The notes under the pieces: model-generated
What the model was told of the DNA's origin: nothing
Database searches by the model: none
The model's input: the letters and a program-made list of their open reading frames with translations, nothing else
NCBI RefSeq assembly: GCF_000024865.1
Contig: NC_013595.1
Location: 1,054,001 to 1,118,000 of the forward strand
Reading direction: 5' to 3'
Length of the DNA stretch: 64,000 nt
Origin: Streptosporangium roseum DSM 43021
Lineage (GTDB): Bacteria > Actinomycetota > Actinomycetes > Streptosporangiales > Streptosporangiaceae
In this document: piece after piece, positions 7,669-15,067 of the stretch
Layout: each line of letters starts with the position of its first letter
Position numbering within the stretch: position 1 is the first letter of the stretch
Translations under genes and position numbers: made by a program

Positions 7669-7694
7669 GTTAGCCGTTCGGCAGCTCAGGGTAG
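7669..7694 (+). promoter_or_regulatory. SigB-like promoter of the glycerophosphodiesterase gene
   Basis: GTTAG at 7669-7673 and GGGTAG at 7689-7694 with 15 nt between, the same arrangement as at 5119-5144. Surrounding bases (CGTTAG-CGT-CGGC) are also shared, showing that the two promoters are homologous. Confidence 0.45.
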
Positions 7695-7709
7695 GGGTGT
7701 TTGTACCAG

Positions 7710-7743
7710 TGTGCCCCCCGCAAGGCAGGAAAGTGGGGGTGTA
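7710..7743 (+). promoter_or_regulatory. SD-sequestering leader hairpin, copy 2
   Basis: CCCCCC at 7714-7719 pairs with GGGGG at 7735-7739, extended by G-U pairs. The G tract ends 9 nt before GTG 7749, exactly as in the copy before 5202. Loop bases differ while stem and spacing are kept, which argues for a selected RNA structure. Confidence 0.5.
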
Positions 7744-7748
7744 CCCGG

Positions 7749-9278
7749 GTGGTCGGGAAAACGTGGTTCAGTGTCCTTGTCGTGCTCGTAGGAGGGGTGG
7801 CGGGTCTCACCCTCCATCCCGCCGATCCAGCCCGGCCCACCGGCCTGGATCGGCCCGTGACCTCCGCTCAGTCCACGGGTTCCGGCCGGGCTGCGGGTCC
7901 GGATCGGCCCGTGACCTCGGTGCAGCCCGCGGGTCCTGTCCGGCTCGCGGGTTCCTCTCGGCCCGCGCGTATGACGAGACCCGCCCGTACGACGCGATCC
8001 GCCCGTACAGCGCAATCCGCCCGTACAGCGCGATCCGCGCGCATGGCCCGGACCACCCGCTCGGCCCGGTCTTCGAGAGAGGCCCGCCGGCCGAAGGCGA
8101 CACGGTCCGCGTGGACGGCGAGATCCGCGCGGGCGGCCCGGGCCGCGCGCATGGCCCGGCACCCGAGGGCCGCCCGGCCGACGACGCCCGCCCAGCCACC
8201 GAACGCGGCTCAACCCCCGAGTACGGCTCGGCCCACGGGTCCGTCGTCCGCCCCGCTCGGCGGTGGCGCTCGTCTGCCGATCGTCGTCGCGCATCGGGGG
8301 GCCAGCGCCTTCCGGCCCGAGCACACGCTTCTCGCCTACGAGGTCGCCATCCGGCTGGGCGCCGACTACATCGAGCCGGACCTGGTCTCCACCAAGGACC
8401 ACGTGCTGGTCTCCCGGCACGAGAACGAGCTCTCGGCGACCACCGACGTCGCCGGCCACCCGGAGTTCGCCGCCCGCAGGACGACCAAGACCATCAACGG
8501 CGGCCGGGTGACCGGCTGGTTCACCGAGGACTTCACCCTCGCCGAGCTGCGTACCCTCCGCGCCAGGGAACGCTTCCCCCGGCGGCGGCCGGCCAGCACG
8601 GCATACGACGGGAAGGCGCAGATCCCGACGCTGGAGGAGATCGTCCTGCTCGCGCAGAAGCACGGCGTGGGCATCTATCCCGAGATCAAATATCCGAGCT
8701 ACTTCGCCTCGATCGGGCTGCCGATCGAGGGACCGCTGCTGGAGACCCTCCGGCGCCACGGCTGGGACGACGCCTGCGATCCGGTGTTCATCCAGTCCTT
8801 CGAGACGGGGAACCTCAAGCGGCTGCGGTCCGTCACACGGTTGCGGCTCATCCAGCTCATCGGGGCCGGAAGCGGCCCGCCGTACGATCTGCTGAAGAGC
8901 GTCAACCCGCCCACCTGCGACGATCTCGTCACCCCGGCCGGTCTGCGGCAGATCGCCGCGTACGCCACCGGCATCGGTGTGACCACCACGCGGATCGTGC
9001 CGGTCGGCTCCGACGGGAGACTGGGCGCTCCCACCTCGCTCGTCCAGGACGCCCACCAGCTGGGTCTCCAGGTTCACGTCGCGACGATCCGCGACGAGAA
9101 CATGAGCCTCCCGGCGGACTACCGGCGGGGCGATCCCGCCGGACGGGCCTACTCCCGTGCCGCCGGGGACGTGACGGGCTGGCTGGCACGGCTGTACGGG
9201 CTCCGGGTGGACGGGGTGCTCGCCGACAACCCGGGTGTCGCCCGTGCCGTACGGGATCGCCTGCTCACCGGCGGCTGA
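7749..9278 (+). CDS. Secreted glycerophosphodiester phosphodiesterase with basic Ala/Arg linker
   Basis: A 509-aa GlpQ/UgpQ-type GDPD that hydrolyses glycerophosphodiesters to glycerol-3-phosphate and an alcohol. Domains: signal peptide or anchor (residues 4-21, WFSVLVVLVGGVAGLTL), a Pro/Ala/Arg/Thr-rich linker (about 22-172) full of TRSAR/TARSAR units, then a TIM-barrel domain from about 176. Catalytic motifs are present: HRGAS (His182, Arg183), PEHT (Glu191), EPD (Glu209, Asp211) and SRHE (His224). GTG 7749 is chosen because it follows the G tract at the same spacing as the paralogous leader; TTG 7701 would place the hairpin inside the gene. Probably extracellular or cell-wall-associated, acting on phospholipid head groups or wall teichoic acid. 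The basic linker could bind the wall. Confidence 0.88.
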   Translation: MVGKTWFSVLVVLVGGVAGLTLHPADPARPTGLDRPVTSAQSTGSGRAAGPDRPVTSVQPAGPVRLAGSSRPARMTRPARTTRSARTAQSARTARSARMARTTRSARSSREARRPKATRSAWTARSARAARAARMARHPRAARPTTPAQPPNAAQPPSTARPTGPSSAPLGGGARLPIVVAHRGASAFRPEHTLLAYEVAIRLGADYIEPDLVSTKDHVLVSRHENELSATTDVAGHPEFAARRTTKTINGGRVTGWFTEDFTLAELRTLRARERFPRRRPASTAYDGKAQIPTLEEIVLLAQKHGVGIYPEIKYPSYFASIGLPIEGPLLETLRRHGWDDACDPVFIQSFETGNLKRLRSVTRLRLIQLIGAGSGPPYDLLKSVNPPTCDDLVTPAGLRQIAAYATGIGVTTTRIVPVGSDGRLGAPTSLVQDAHQLGLQVHVATIRDENMSLPADYRRGDPAGRAYSRAAGDVTGWLARLYGLRVDGVLADNPGVARAVRDRLLTGG

Positions 9279-9326
9279 CCGCCCGGAGCCTGACCGCCGG
9301 CGACAGGGAGTCCCGGCCGCCACCCG

Positions 9327-9441
9327 AGGCCCGCCCGTCCCCCCCGCCTGTCGTGCAGGTCGTCGAGCACGGTCCGCAGGTCGTCGAGCACGGTCTGCGG
9401 GGTGTCGCGGCGGAAGGGGAGGATGCCTTCTGCGCCGGCTC
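9327..9441 (-). pseudogene. Possible remnant of an epoxide hydrolase N-terminus
   Basis: On the minus strand a start-less frame reads EGILPFRRDTPQTVLDDLRT, which resembles the N-terminal segment of actinobacterial epoxide hydrolases (PFR-D-P---LDDLR-RL). It is preceded by a TGA, lacks a start codon and ribosome site, and its TVLDDL segment is duplicated by an in-frame 21-bp tandem repeat (9355-9396). It points away from the WYL regulator gene at 9506, the usual place for a target gene. The similarity is short, so this is a weak call. Confidence 0.25.
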
Positions 9442-9461
9442 AAGGCCGACGTCAGGGCAGT

Positions 9462-9486
9462 GGCTAGGGCAGGCTCCGCCCTAGCC
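9462..9486. promoter_or_regulatory. Inverted repeat upstream of the WYL regulator
   Basis: GGCTAGGGC, 7-nt spacer, GCCCTAGCC: perfect 9-bp arms ending 19 bp before the start at 9506. No T tract follows, so an autoregulatory operator is more likely than a terminator. Confidence 0.5.
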
Positions 9487-9505
9487 CGGTGGGAAACTCG
9501 CATGC

Positions 9506-10474
9506 ATGTTGGAAACCTCGGCCCGATTGCTCCGCCTGCTGTCGCTGCTGCAGACGCCCCGTGAGTGGACCGGCACGGATCTCGCCGAGCGGCTCGGCGT
9601 GAACGTGCGCACGGTCCGCCGTGACATCGAGAAGCTGCGGACCCTCGGCTATCCGGTGCACGCCACCCCCGGCGCCGCCGGTTACCTGCTCGGTGCCGGT
9701 GCGAAGCTGCCCCCGCTGCTGCTCGACGACGACGAGGCGGTCGCGGTCGCCGTCGGCCTGCGCACCGCGGCCAGCGGCACCATCGCCGGCATCGAGGAGA
9801 CCTCGCTACGCGCCCTGGCCAAACTCGAACAGGTCCTGCCGGCACGTCTGCGGCACCGCGTCAACACGCTGCAGTCGGTCACCGTGACCGTGCCCTCCGG
9901 CGGTCCTGTCGTGGACCCCGACGTGCTCACGGCCGTGGCCGCCGCCTGCCGCGCGCACGAGCAGCTGCGTTTCGACTACGCCGGTCGCGAGGGCGGGCCG
10001 AGCGTCCGCCGCACCGAGCCGCATCGCCTCGTGCACACCGGCCGGCGCTGGTATCTCGTCGCCTGGGACCTCGACCGCGGCGACTGGCGGACCTTCCGCG
10101 TCGACCGGCTGCGCCCGCGCGTCCCCACCGGGCCGCGGTTCACGCCACGCCGGCCGCCGGACACCGATCTGGCCGGCTACACCGCGCGCGGGGTCTCCAC
10201 CGAGGTCTACCGCTATCAGGGCAGGTTCACGCTGCACGTGCCCGTTCACGTCGCCGCGGAGAAGATCCCGCCGACGATCGGCGTGCTCGAAGCCGTCGAC
10301 GAGCACTCCTGCACGTTGCGCGCCGGCTCGAACTCCCTCGACGAACTCGCGCTGTACGTCGGCCTGTTCGGCTACCGCTTCGAGGTGCATGAGCCACCCG
10401 AGCTGGTGCGGCGCATCCGCTCGCTCACCGCGCTCCTCGCCGGTTCCCTCCCGCCGTCCCCGCCGCCGAGCTGA
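9506..10474 (+). CDS. HTH-type regulator with WYL domain (YafY/DeoR-like)
   Basis: A 322-aa transcription factor. Residues about 1-65 form a winged helix (TGTDLAERLGVNVRTVRRDIEKLRTLGYPV), with the recognition helix in VRTVRRDI. A linking region follows, then a WYL domain from about 145 containing the motif variant RRWYLVAWDLDRGDWRTFRVDRL, and a C-terminal WCX-like extension to the end. WYL proteins bind single-stranded nucleic acid or small ligands and often control adjacent stress or detoxification genes. A perfect inverted repeat just upstream suggests autoregulation. The divergent neighbour appears to be only a remnant, so the present target is unknown. Length is normal for the family. Confidence 0.9.
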   Translation: MLETSARLLRLLSLLQTPREWTGTDLAERLGVNVRTVRRDIEKLRTLGYPVHATPGAAGYLLGAGAKLPPLLLDDDEAVAVAVGLRTAASGTIAGIEETSLRALAKLEQVLPARLRHRVNTLQSVTVTVPSGGPVVDPDVLTAVAAACRAHEQLRFDYAGREGGPSVRRTEPHRLVHTGRRWYLVAWDLDRGDWRTFRVDRLRPRVPTGPRFTPRRPPDTDLAGYTARGVSTEVYRYQGRFTLHVPVHVAAEKIPPTIGVLEAVDEHSCTLRAGSNSLDELALYVGLFGYRFEVHEPPELVRRIRSLTALLAGSLPPSPPPS

Positions 10475-10822
10475 GCCGGTGACGGCCGGATCCTCCCCCG
10501 AGCCCGCGGGCAATGATCCCGGGCGACCAGGGACGACGGCGTGTCGATGTCCGGCCATGAGCGCTTCCGGGGAGTAAGCTGGGGGTACCGAGGACATGTC
10601 CTCACCGACGCCCACCGGCGGGCCTGAGCCGAAACCTCGTCCATACGAGGCGACGGCGGGGCCGCCGGGGAGAATGAGGGCGGGCATCTCGCCGACCGCG
10701 TGCCCGCGACCTGACCACAACGGCCTGGGCGCCGCCGCGCACCTGGCTCCGAGCGGCATCCGTGCCACCGCGCGCCGCTGACCGGCCGCCCGGGTCCCGC
10801 CTCTTCTCCGATCGGAGATCCC
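10475..10822. other. Intergenic region upstream of the STAS gene
   Basis: 348 bp without a convincing gene. GGGTAC at 10583-10588 with a GNNT 16 nt upstream could be a SigB-type promoter. A perfect palindrome AGGACATGTCCT (10591-10602) follows. A 61-codon frame from ATG 10596 (Pro/Arg/Ala-rich, poor ribosome-site spacing) is possible but not supported. Confidence 0.45.
10591..10602. promoter_or_regulatory. 12-bp palindrome downstream of putative promoter of STAS gene
   Basis: AGGACATGTCCT is a perfect palindrome starting 3 nt after the GGGTAC hexamer at 10583-10588, that is near the expected transcription start, a classic repressor position. Confidence 0.35.
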
Positions 10823-11236
10823 ATGACCGTTTTTCAGACGAAGACAAAGACGACGAAGACCCAGACCCGCCACGGGGCGGGCCTTCGGCCCGTACATCCC
10901 GCCACCACCATCGTCCCGCTCTACGGTGAGATCGACATCTTCACCAGTCCGGCTCTCCGCGAACGCCTGCTCCGCGCCCTGCGGCTCAGCACCGGCCCGC
11001 TCGTCCTGGATCTGTCCAGGGTGTCGTTCTGCGACGTGTCGGGGCTGGCCGTACTGGTCGGCACCCAGCGCCGCGCCCGAGCGCTCGGCATCACTCTGCG
11101 CCTGGCCGCGCCCCGCTCCCAGACGGTCCGGATGCTGCGTGTCACCGGACTGGACCGGGTCCTCATGATGCACGGGAGCGACCAGGGCGAGCCGGAGACG
11201 TACAGCCTGCCGGCGCAGACGCGGACCGGAGACTGA
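10823..11236 (+). CDS. STAS-domain anti-sigma factor antagonist
   Basis: A 137-aa anti-anti-sigma factor of the SpoIIAA/RsbV type. The STAS fold spans about residues 28-115: IVPLYGEIDIFTSPALRERL, then LVLDLSRVSFCDVSGLAVLV with the phosphorylatable serine at about residue 73 in DVSGL. When unphosphorylated such proteins bind a kinase anti-sigma factor and release a SigB/SigF-type sigma factor. A 27-residue Lys/Thr-rich N-tail precedes the domain. No kinase or sigma gene is adjacent, so it is an orphan. A possible SigB-type promoter and a palindrome lie upstream. Codon use is normal. Confidence 0.88.
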   Translation: MTVFQTKTKTTKTQTRHGAGLRPVHPATTIVPLYGEIDIFTSPALRERLLRALRLSTGPLVLDLSRVSFCDVSGLAVLVGTQRRARALGITLRLAAPRSQTVRMLRVTGLDRVLMMHGSDQGEPETYSLPAQTRTGD

Positions 11237-11238
11237 AC

Positions 11239-11275
11239 CGGCCGGTGATCGAAGCGGCCGGTGATCGAAGCGGCC
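11239..11275. repeat. 16-bp tandem repeat (2.3 copies)
   Basis: CGGCCGGTGATCGAAG is repeated at 11239 and 11255 with a partial third copy, directly after the STAS gene stop. Confidence 0.8.
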
Positions 11276-11440
11276 CCGCCCGCGACCATGGAGCCCGCGG
11301 AGCGCGGGAACGCCGGGCCGTAGCCGTCCCGCGGCGCTGACACGCGCTCATGGCCGACGTCGTGACGGCCGGCGGCGACGGAGCCGTGGTCGCCGATGGC
11401 GGCTACGGCCGGACAGGTCTGTTGCGGGACCGTCCGGAAG

Positions 11441-11555
11441 CGGATCTTCTCGGCGTGGCGGGGGCCGCGGGACCGGAGCGGATCTTTTCAGCGTGGCGGG
11501 GGCCGCGGGACCGGAGCGGATCTTTTCGGCGCGGCGGGGGGCCGCGGGACCGGAG
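11441..11555. repeat. 38-bp tandem repeat, three copies
   Basis: Units start at 11441, 11479 and 11517 (each beginning CGGATCTT), about 95% identical, with one extra G in the third. They fill most of the 497-bp gap between the STAS and MFS genes (11237-11733), where no gene is seen. Each unit contains a GC-rich CCGCGG core. Confidence 0.85.
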
Positions 11556-11733
11556 CGGCCCCGCCTCGTGAAATCCACTGGGCCGGGTGGGGCGGCCGGA
11601 GGTAGAGTCGGCTCCATGACCTGGCGACATTGATCCATCACCAGAGGTCGACGCGGACCACGCTGTCGCGGACCGCCCGGGATGCCGAGCATCCCGAGCC
11701 CGCACAGTCTCCCCCCGCGCGAAGGACCTCCTG

Positions 11734-13020
11734 ATGATCTCCTTTCTACGTGGACCCGGCGCACACGTGAACCGCCTGGCCACGACTCTCTACGGCTACA
11801 CGTTCCTGAACGACTTCATCCTGCTCTACCCGGTCTACGCACTGCTGTTCGTCGACACGGGCCTGTCGACCGCCGAGATCTCCTCGCTGTTCGTGATCTG
11901 GTCGGTCACCTCCCTGGTGCTGGAGGTGCCCTCCGGCGTATGGGCCGACGCCGTCTCGCGGCGGCTGCTCCTCACCCTGGCGCCGCTGCTGGCCGCCGCC
12001 GGCTACGCCCTGTGGATCATCGCTCCCTCCTACTGGGCGTTCGCCGCCGGCTTCGTGCTCTGGGGCGCGGCGGGAGCGCTGCAGTCGGGCGCCATGGAAG
12101 CGCTCGTCTACACCGAGCTCGACCGCCTGGGCGCCGCCGGCCGCTACGCCACGATCATGGGTCGTGGCCGCGCGCTCGGCACCGGCGCCACCATGGTGGC
12201 CACGGCCGCCGCCGCCCCCGCGCTGGCCGTGGGCGGCTACCCGATGCTCGGGGCGGCCAGCGTCCTGGCATGCCTGCTCTGCGCGGCCGTCGCGACGACC
12301 TTCCCCGAGCACCGGGTGGAGAGCACGGAGAGCCCGGAGGAGACGCCGCCGGGCGGCTACGCCGCCATCCTGCGGGAAGGCGTGCGGGAGATGCGCTCCA
12401 GCCGATCGGTACGGCGGGCGGTACTGCTGCTGGCCGTGGTGTGGGCGGTCTGGGGCTCGCTTGAGGAGTACGTCGCCCTGCTCGCGGCCGCCACCGGCGT
12501 CGTCGCGTACGCCGTACCGCTCCTGGTGCTTCTCGTCTCGGCGGGGGTCGCGCTCGGCGGCGTGCTCGCGACGACCGGGCGGCGTCTCACGGACCGGGCG
12601 TTCGCCGGAATCCTCGCCGCCGGGGCGCTGGCGCTCGGCGCGGGAGCGATCAGTGGGGTCCCGGCGGGATTCGCCGCGATCGCGGTGGCCTTCTGCCTAT
12701 TCGAGATGGCGACAGTGCTGGCCGGCGCGCGGCTCCAGGACCGCATCACCGGTCCGGCCCGTGCCACGGTGACCTCGCTGGCCGGACTGGGCACGGATGT
12801 GGCGGGCATCCTCGTCTACGGCGGCTACGCCGCGGCTTCCACGGTGGCCGGGCACGACGTGATCTTCGCCGTTTTCGCCGTGCCGTACCTCGTCCTCGCG
12901 CTGGCCCTGACCCGCGGCGGCGGGCCGCGCTCCGGCGGTGAGCGGCGCCGGGAGCGACGGGCGTCCGGCGGGAGGGGCGCATCCCCCGACCCGGCACCTC
13001 CCGTCGGACGATTTTCATGA
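11734..13020 (+). CDS. MFS transporter, 12-TM
   Basis: A 428-aa major facilitator protein with about 12 hydrophobic segments in two groups separated by a polar loop (about residues 190-220, ESTESPEETPPGG). Motif A is degenerate: GVWADAVSRRLLL after TM2. The extended charged tail (RSGGERRRERRASGGRGAS) is cytoplasmic. Start ATG 11734 has an AAGGACCTCC ribosome site. The family includes sugar and drug exporters of the SET/MFS_1 type; the substrate cannot be assigned. A methyltransferase gene follows 34 bp downstream and could be co-transcribed. Tandem repeats lie upstream. Confidence 0.85.
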   Translation: MISFLRGPGAHVNRLATTLYGYTFLNDFILLYPVYALLFVDTGLSTAEISSLFVIWSVTSLVLEVPSGVWADAVSRRLLLTLAPLLAAAGYALWIIAPSYWAFAAGFVLWGAAGALQSGAMEALVYTELDRLGAAGRYATIMGRGRALGTGATMVATAAAAPALAVGGYPMLGAASVLACLLCAAVATTFPEHRVESTESPEETPPGGYAAILREGVREMRSSRSVRRAVLLLAVVWAVWGSLEEYVALLAAATGVVAYAVPLLVLLVSAGVALGGVLATTGRRLTDRAFAGILAAGALALGAGAISGVPAGFAAIAVAFCLFEMATVLAGARLQDRITGPARATVTSLAGLGTDVAGILVYGGYAAASTVAGHDVIFAVFAVPYLVLALALTRGGGPRSGGERRRERRASGGRGASPDPAPPVGRFS

Positions 13021-13054
13021 GATGCCGGCCGGGCCGCGGGGTTATCGTGGGCGG

Positions 13055-13837
13055 GTGGGCAGCTCATCCGCCTTTGACGGTGTCGATCCCGAGATCCGGG
13101 CGCTGAGAGCGTCGTCGTTCGGCGGCCAGGCGGCCGCGTACGCGAAGGAGCGGCCCGACTACCCCGACGACGCCCTGCTGTGGGCACTCGAACCCGTCTC
13201 CGGCCGCGCGCCGCTGCGCGTCCTCGACCTGGCGGCCGGGACCGGGAAGCTGACCGAGGTGCTGCTGCGGCACGTCGCCGACGTCGTCGCGGTGGAGCCC
13301 GACGCGGCCATGCTCGCCCAGCTCCGCCGGCGGCTGCCCGGAGTCCGGGCACTGGCCGGCACGGCGGAGCGGATCCCGCTGGAGGACGGCTCGGTCGACG
13401 CGATCGTGGTCGGACAGGCGCTGCACTGGTTCGACCTCGACCGGTCCGTCCCCGAGATGGCCCGGGTCCTGGCGCCGGGCGGAGTCCTGGCGGGACTGTG
13501 GAACCTCGACGACGACCGGGTCCCGTGGGTGCAGGGCATGAAGGAGGCAGCCGCCAGTACGGTGTCGTTCAGGCAGTGGTGGCCCGCTTCGATCCCGCTG
13601 GAAGGGCCGCACTTCCGCGTGGTCGAGCACGCCGAGTTCGCCCACGGCCAGCGCCGGACCGCCGAGTCGATGGCGGCGACGATCGCCACCCACTCCCACG
13701 TGCTGACCCTCTCCAAGGCCGAGCGCGCCGAGCTGCTGGCCCGGGTCCTCGGCTACCTGCGATCCACTCCCGAGACCGCGCACGGCGAGTTCGAGCTTCC
13801 GATCACGACCGTGACGGTCCGCGCGCTGCTCGCCTAG
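13055..13837 (+). CDS. Class I SAM-dependent methyltransferase
   Basis: A 260-aa Methyltransf_11-type enzyme. The SAM-binding motif I is LRVLDLAAGTGKLTEVLL (about residues 48-65), motif II acidic residue is in VVAVEPDAAMLAQL, and the post-motif region contains VDAIVVGQALHWFD, characteristic of the family. GTG 13055 is chosen because conserved sequence begins soon after it; ATG 13022 or the frame from 12938 would overlap the MFS gene. Methyl acceptor unknown. No membrane segment. Likely in one transcript with the MFS gene. Confidence 0.85.
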   Translation: MGSSSAFDGVDPEIRALRASSFGGQAAAYAKERPDYPDDALLWALEPVSGRAPLRVLDLAAGTGKLTEVLLRHVADVVAVEPDAAMLAQLRRRLPGVRALAGTAERIPLEDGSVDAIVVGQALHWFDLDRSVPEMARVLAPGGVLAGLWNLDDDRVPWVQGMKEAAASTVSFRQWWPASIPLEGPHFRVVEHAEFAHGQRRTAESMAATIATHSHVLTLSKAERAELLARVLGYLRSTPETAHGEFELPITTVTVRALLA

Positions 13838-13848
13838 CGTCCCGGCTC

Positions 13849-13900
13849 GCGACGCGACGCGACGCGACGCGACGTGGTGCGGTGCGGTGCGGTGCGGTGC
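13849..13900. repeat. Two adjoining pentanucleotide microsatellites
   Basis: Five copies of GCGAC (13849-13873) followed by five copies of GGTGC (13876-13900), with further partial copies to 13946. Located 12 bp after the methyltransferase stop. Two different 5-bp arrays side by side are prone to slippage. The rest of the 295-bp gap to 14132 shows no gene. Confidence 0.9.
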
Positions 13901-14132
13901 GGTAGGACGCGCGACGTGGTGCGGTGCGGGACGCGACGCGGTGCCCCGGCGGAGCGGGCGCGACGGTGGGCGAAGTCGGCAGTGATGGGACAGAGAGGAA
14001 TTTATGCCCGTTTTGCCGAGTTGCGCGCATCTCACGGTCTCTGTTCATAGGATCTATGCCTGACTGTGACCATCGCCTGGAATCGTGGACAACCGCCCAA
14101 AGCGCTCAACTGTTCCGAAGTGGAGAGAGACT

Positions 14133-15053
14133 GTGCTGAAGTCCAAGACGCGCCGCCGCGTCGCGGTCAAGACAGCCGCCATCGCAGCAGCGTGCGGAGG
14201 CCTCTTCTTCGGCGCTGTCCCGGCGATCGCCTCCATGGCGGCGGCCCCGCTGCCGGTCTCCTACAGCTGCACGGCCGGGACCGGGGGCGTGGCCGCCACC
14301 TACAAGCTGCAGATGGACATCACCGGCCCGCTGGCCCCGACGCCCAACTCCACCGTCGTGGCGACCTGGGCCATCCGGCAGCCCGCCGCCTCGCCGTCCC
14401 TCCTCGCGCCGTCGGCGATCCCCGCGACCGAGCGCCTCGTGTTCGACGGGGACGCGCTCGTCACCGCCAACCCCTCGATCGTCCCCTCCGAGCTCCGGAC
14501 GGTCGGGGCCACCGCCGCCGCCGTCGCGGCGACGTCCGGTGCCCCGCTGCAACTGCCCGCCGTGATGATCACGATGACCCCCACCGCGACCGGCGTCATC
14601 GCGGTCCAGCCGGGCCCGTTCGGCCTCTACCTGGAGCCGGCCGCCGGACCGGGCAGCGGTAACGGGGTCACGCTGTACGACTGCGACGTCGCGACCCCCG
14701 CGGAGGCGAGCGCCGCGGCGTTGCTGATCACGGTCAAGCCGTCGGCCGCCGGCACCGGGACGGGCACCCCGACACCGACCCCCACCCCGACACCGACCCC
14801 CACCCCGAGCAACACGAACACGGGCACCACCAGCCCGCCGAAGCCGACGATCACCGTCACCCAGACCGAGACGTCCAAGCCCGCCAAGGACGACCGGCAG
14901 ATCGACGAGACCCCCGGCGGCGGCGCCTCCACGGGCGGCGGCGGGGACGCCGGGCCGGACGCTCGGGTGATCATGCTCGGCGGCGCGCTGATGGTGGCGG
15001 GCGCGGCGGCCGGCGGGCTGGTGCTGCGCCGCCGTACGGCGACCCGAGGCTGA
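14133..15053 (+). CDS. Cell-surface protein with Thr/Pro stalk and C-terminal anchor (probable sortase substrate)
   Basis: A 306-aa exported protein. N-terminal signal peptide (KTRRRVAVKTAAIAAACGGL, cleavage after about residue 35), a beta-rich domain of about 150 residues with two cysteines (SYSCTAG and LYDCDV) likely disulfide-bonded, then a TPTPTP repeat stalk (about 212-235) and a C-terminal hydrophobic helix (VIMLGGALMVAGAAAGGLVL) followed by RRRTATRG. There is no LPXTG; the segment ETPGGGASTGGGG before the helix may be a non-canonical sorting signal. The beta domain resembles the DUF6801 type, but I am unsure. GTG 14133 has GGAGAG 5 nt upstream and is preferred over 14085. A sortase gene starts 14 bp downstream, which supports wall anchoring. 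Confidence 0.75.
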   Translation: MLKSKTRRRVAVKTAAIAAACGGLFFGAVPAIASMAAAPLPVSYSCTAGTGGVAATYKLQMDITGPLAPTPNSTVVATWAIRQPAASPSLLAPSAIPATERLVFDGDALVTANPSIVPSELRTVGATAAAVAATSGAPLQLPAVMITMTPTATGVIAVQPGPFGLYLEPAAGPGSGNGVTLYDCDVATPAEASAAALLITVKPSAAGTGTGTPTPTPTPTPTPTPSNTNTGTTSPPKPTITVTQTETSKPAKDDRQIDETPGGGASTGGGGDAGPDARVIMLGGALMVAGAAAGGLVLRRRTATRG

Positions 15054-15067
15054 CCGGGGGCGGCCGG

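Noticed and set aside
10596..10781. 61-codon frame before the STAS gene
   Set aside because: Start lies in a palindrome with poor ribosome-site spacing, and the composition is uninformative.
13849..13946. CRISPR array
   Set aside because: The short 5-bp repeats are contiguous with no spacers and no cas genes are present in the window.
14133..15053. LPXTG sorting signal in the surface protein
   Set aside because: No LPXTG, LAXTG or NPQTN match exists; only a Gly/Thr-rich segment before the helix.
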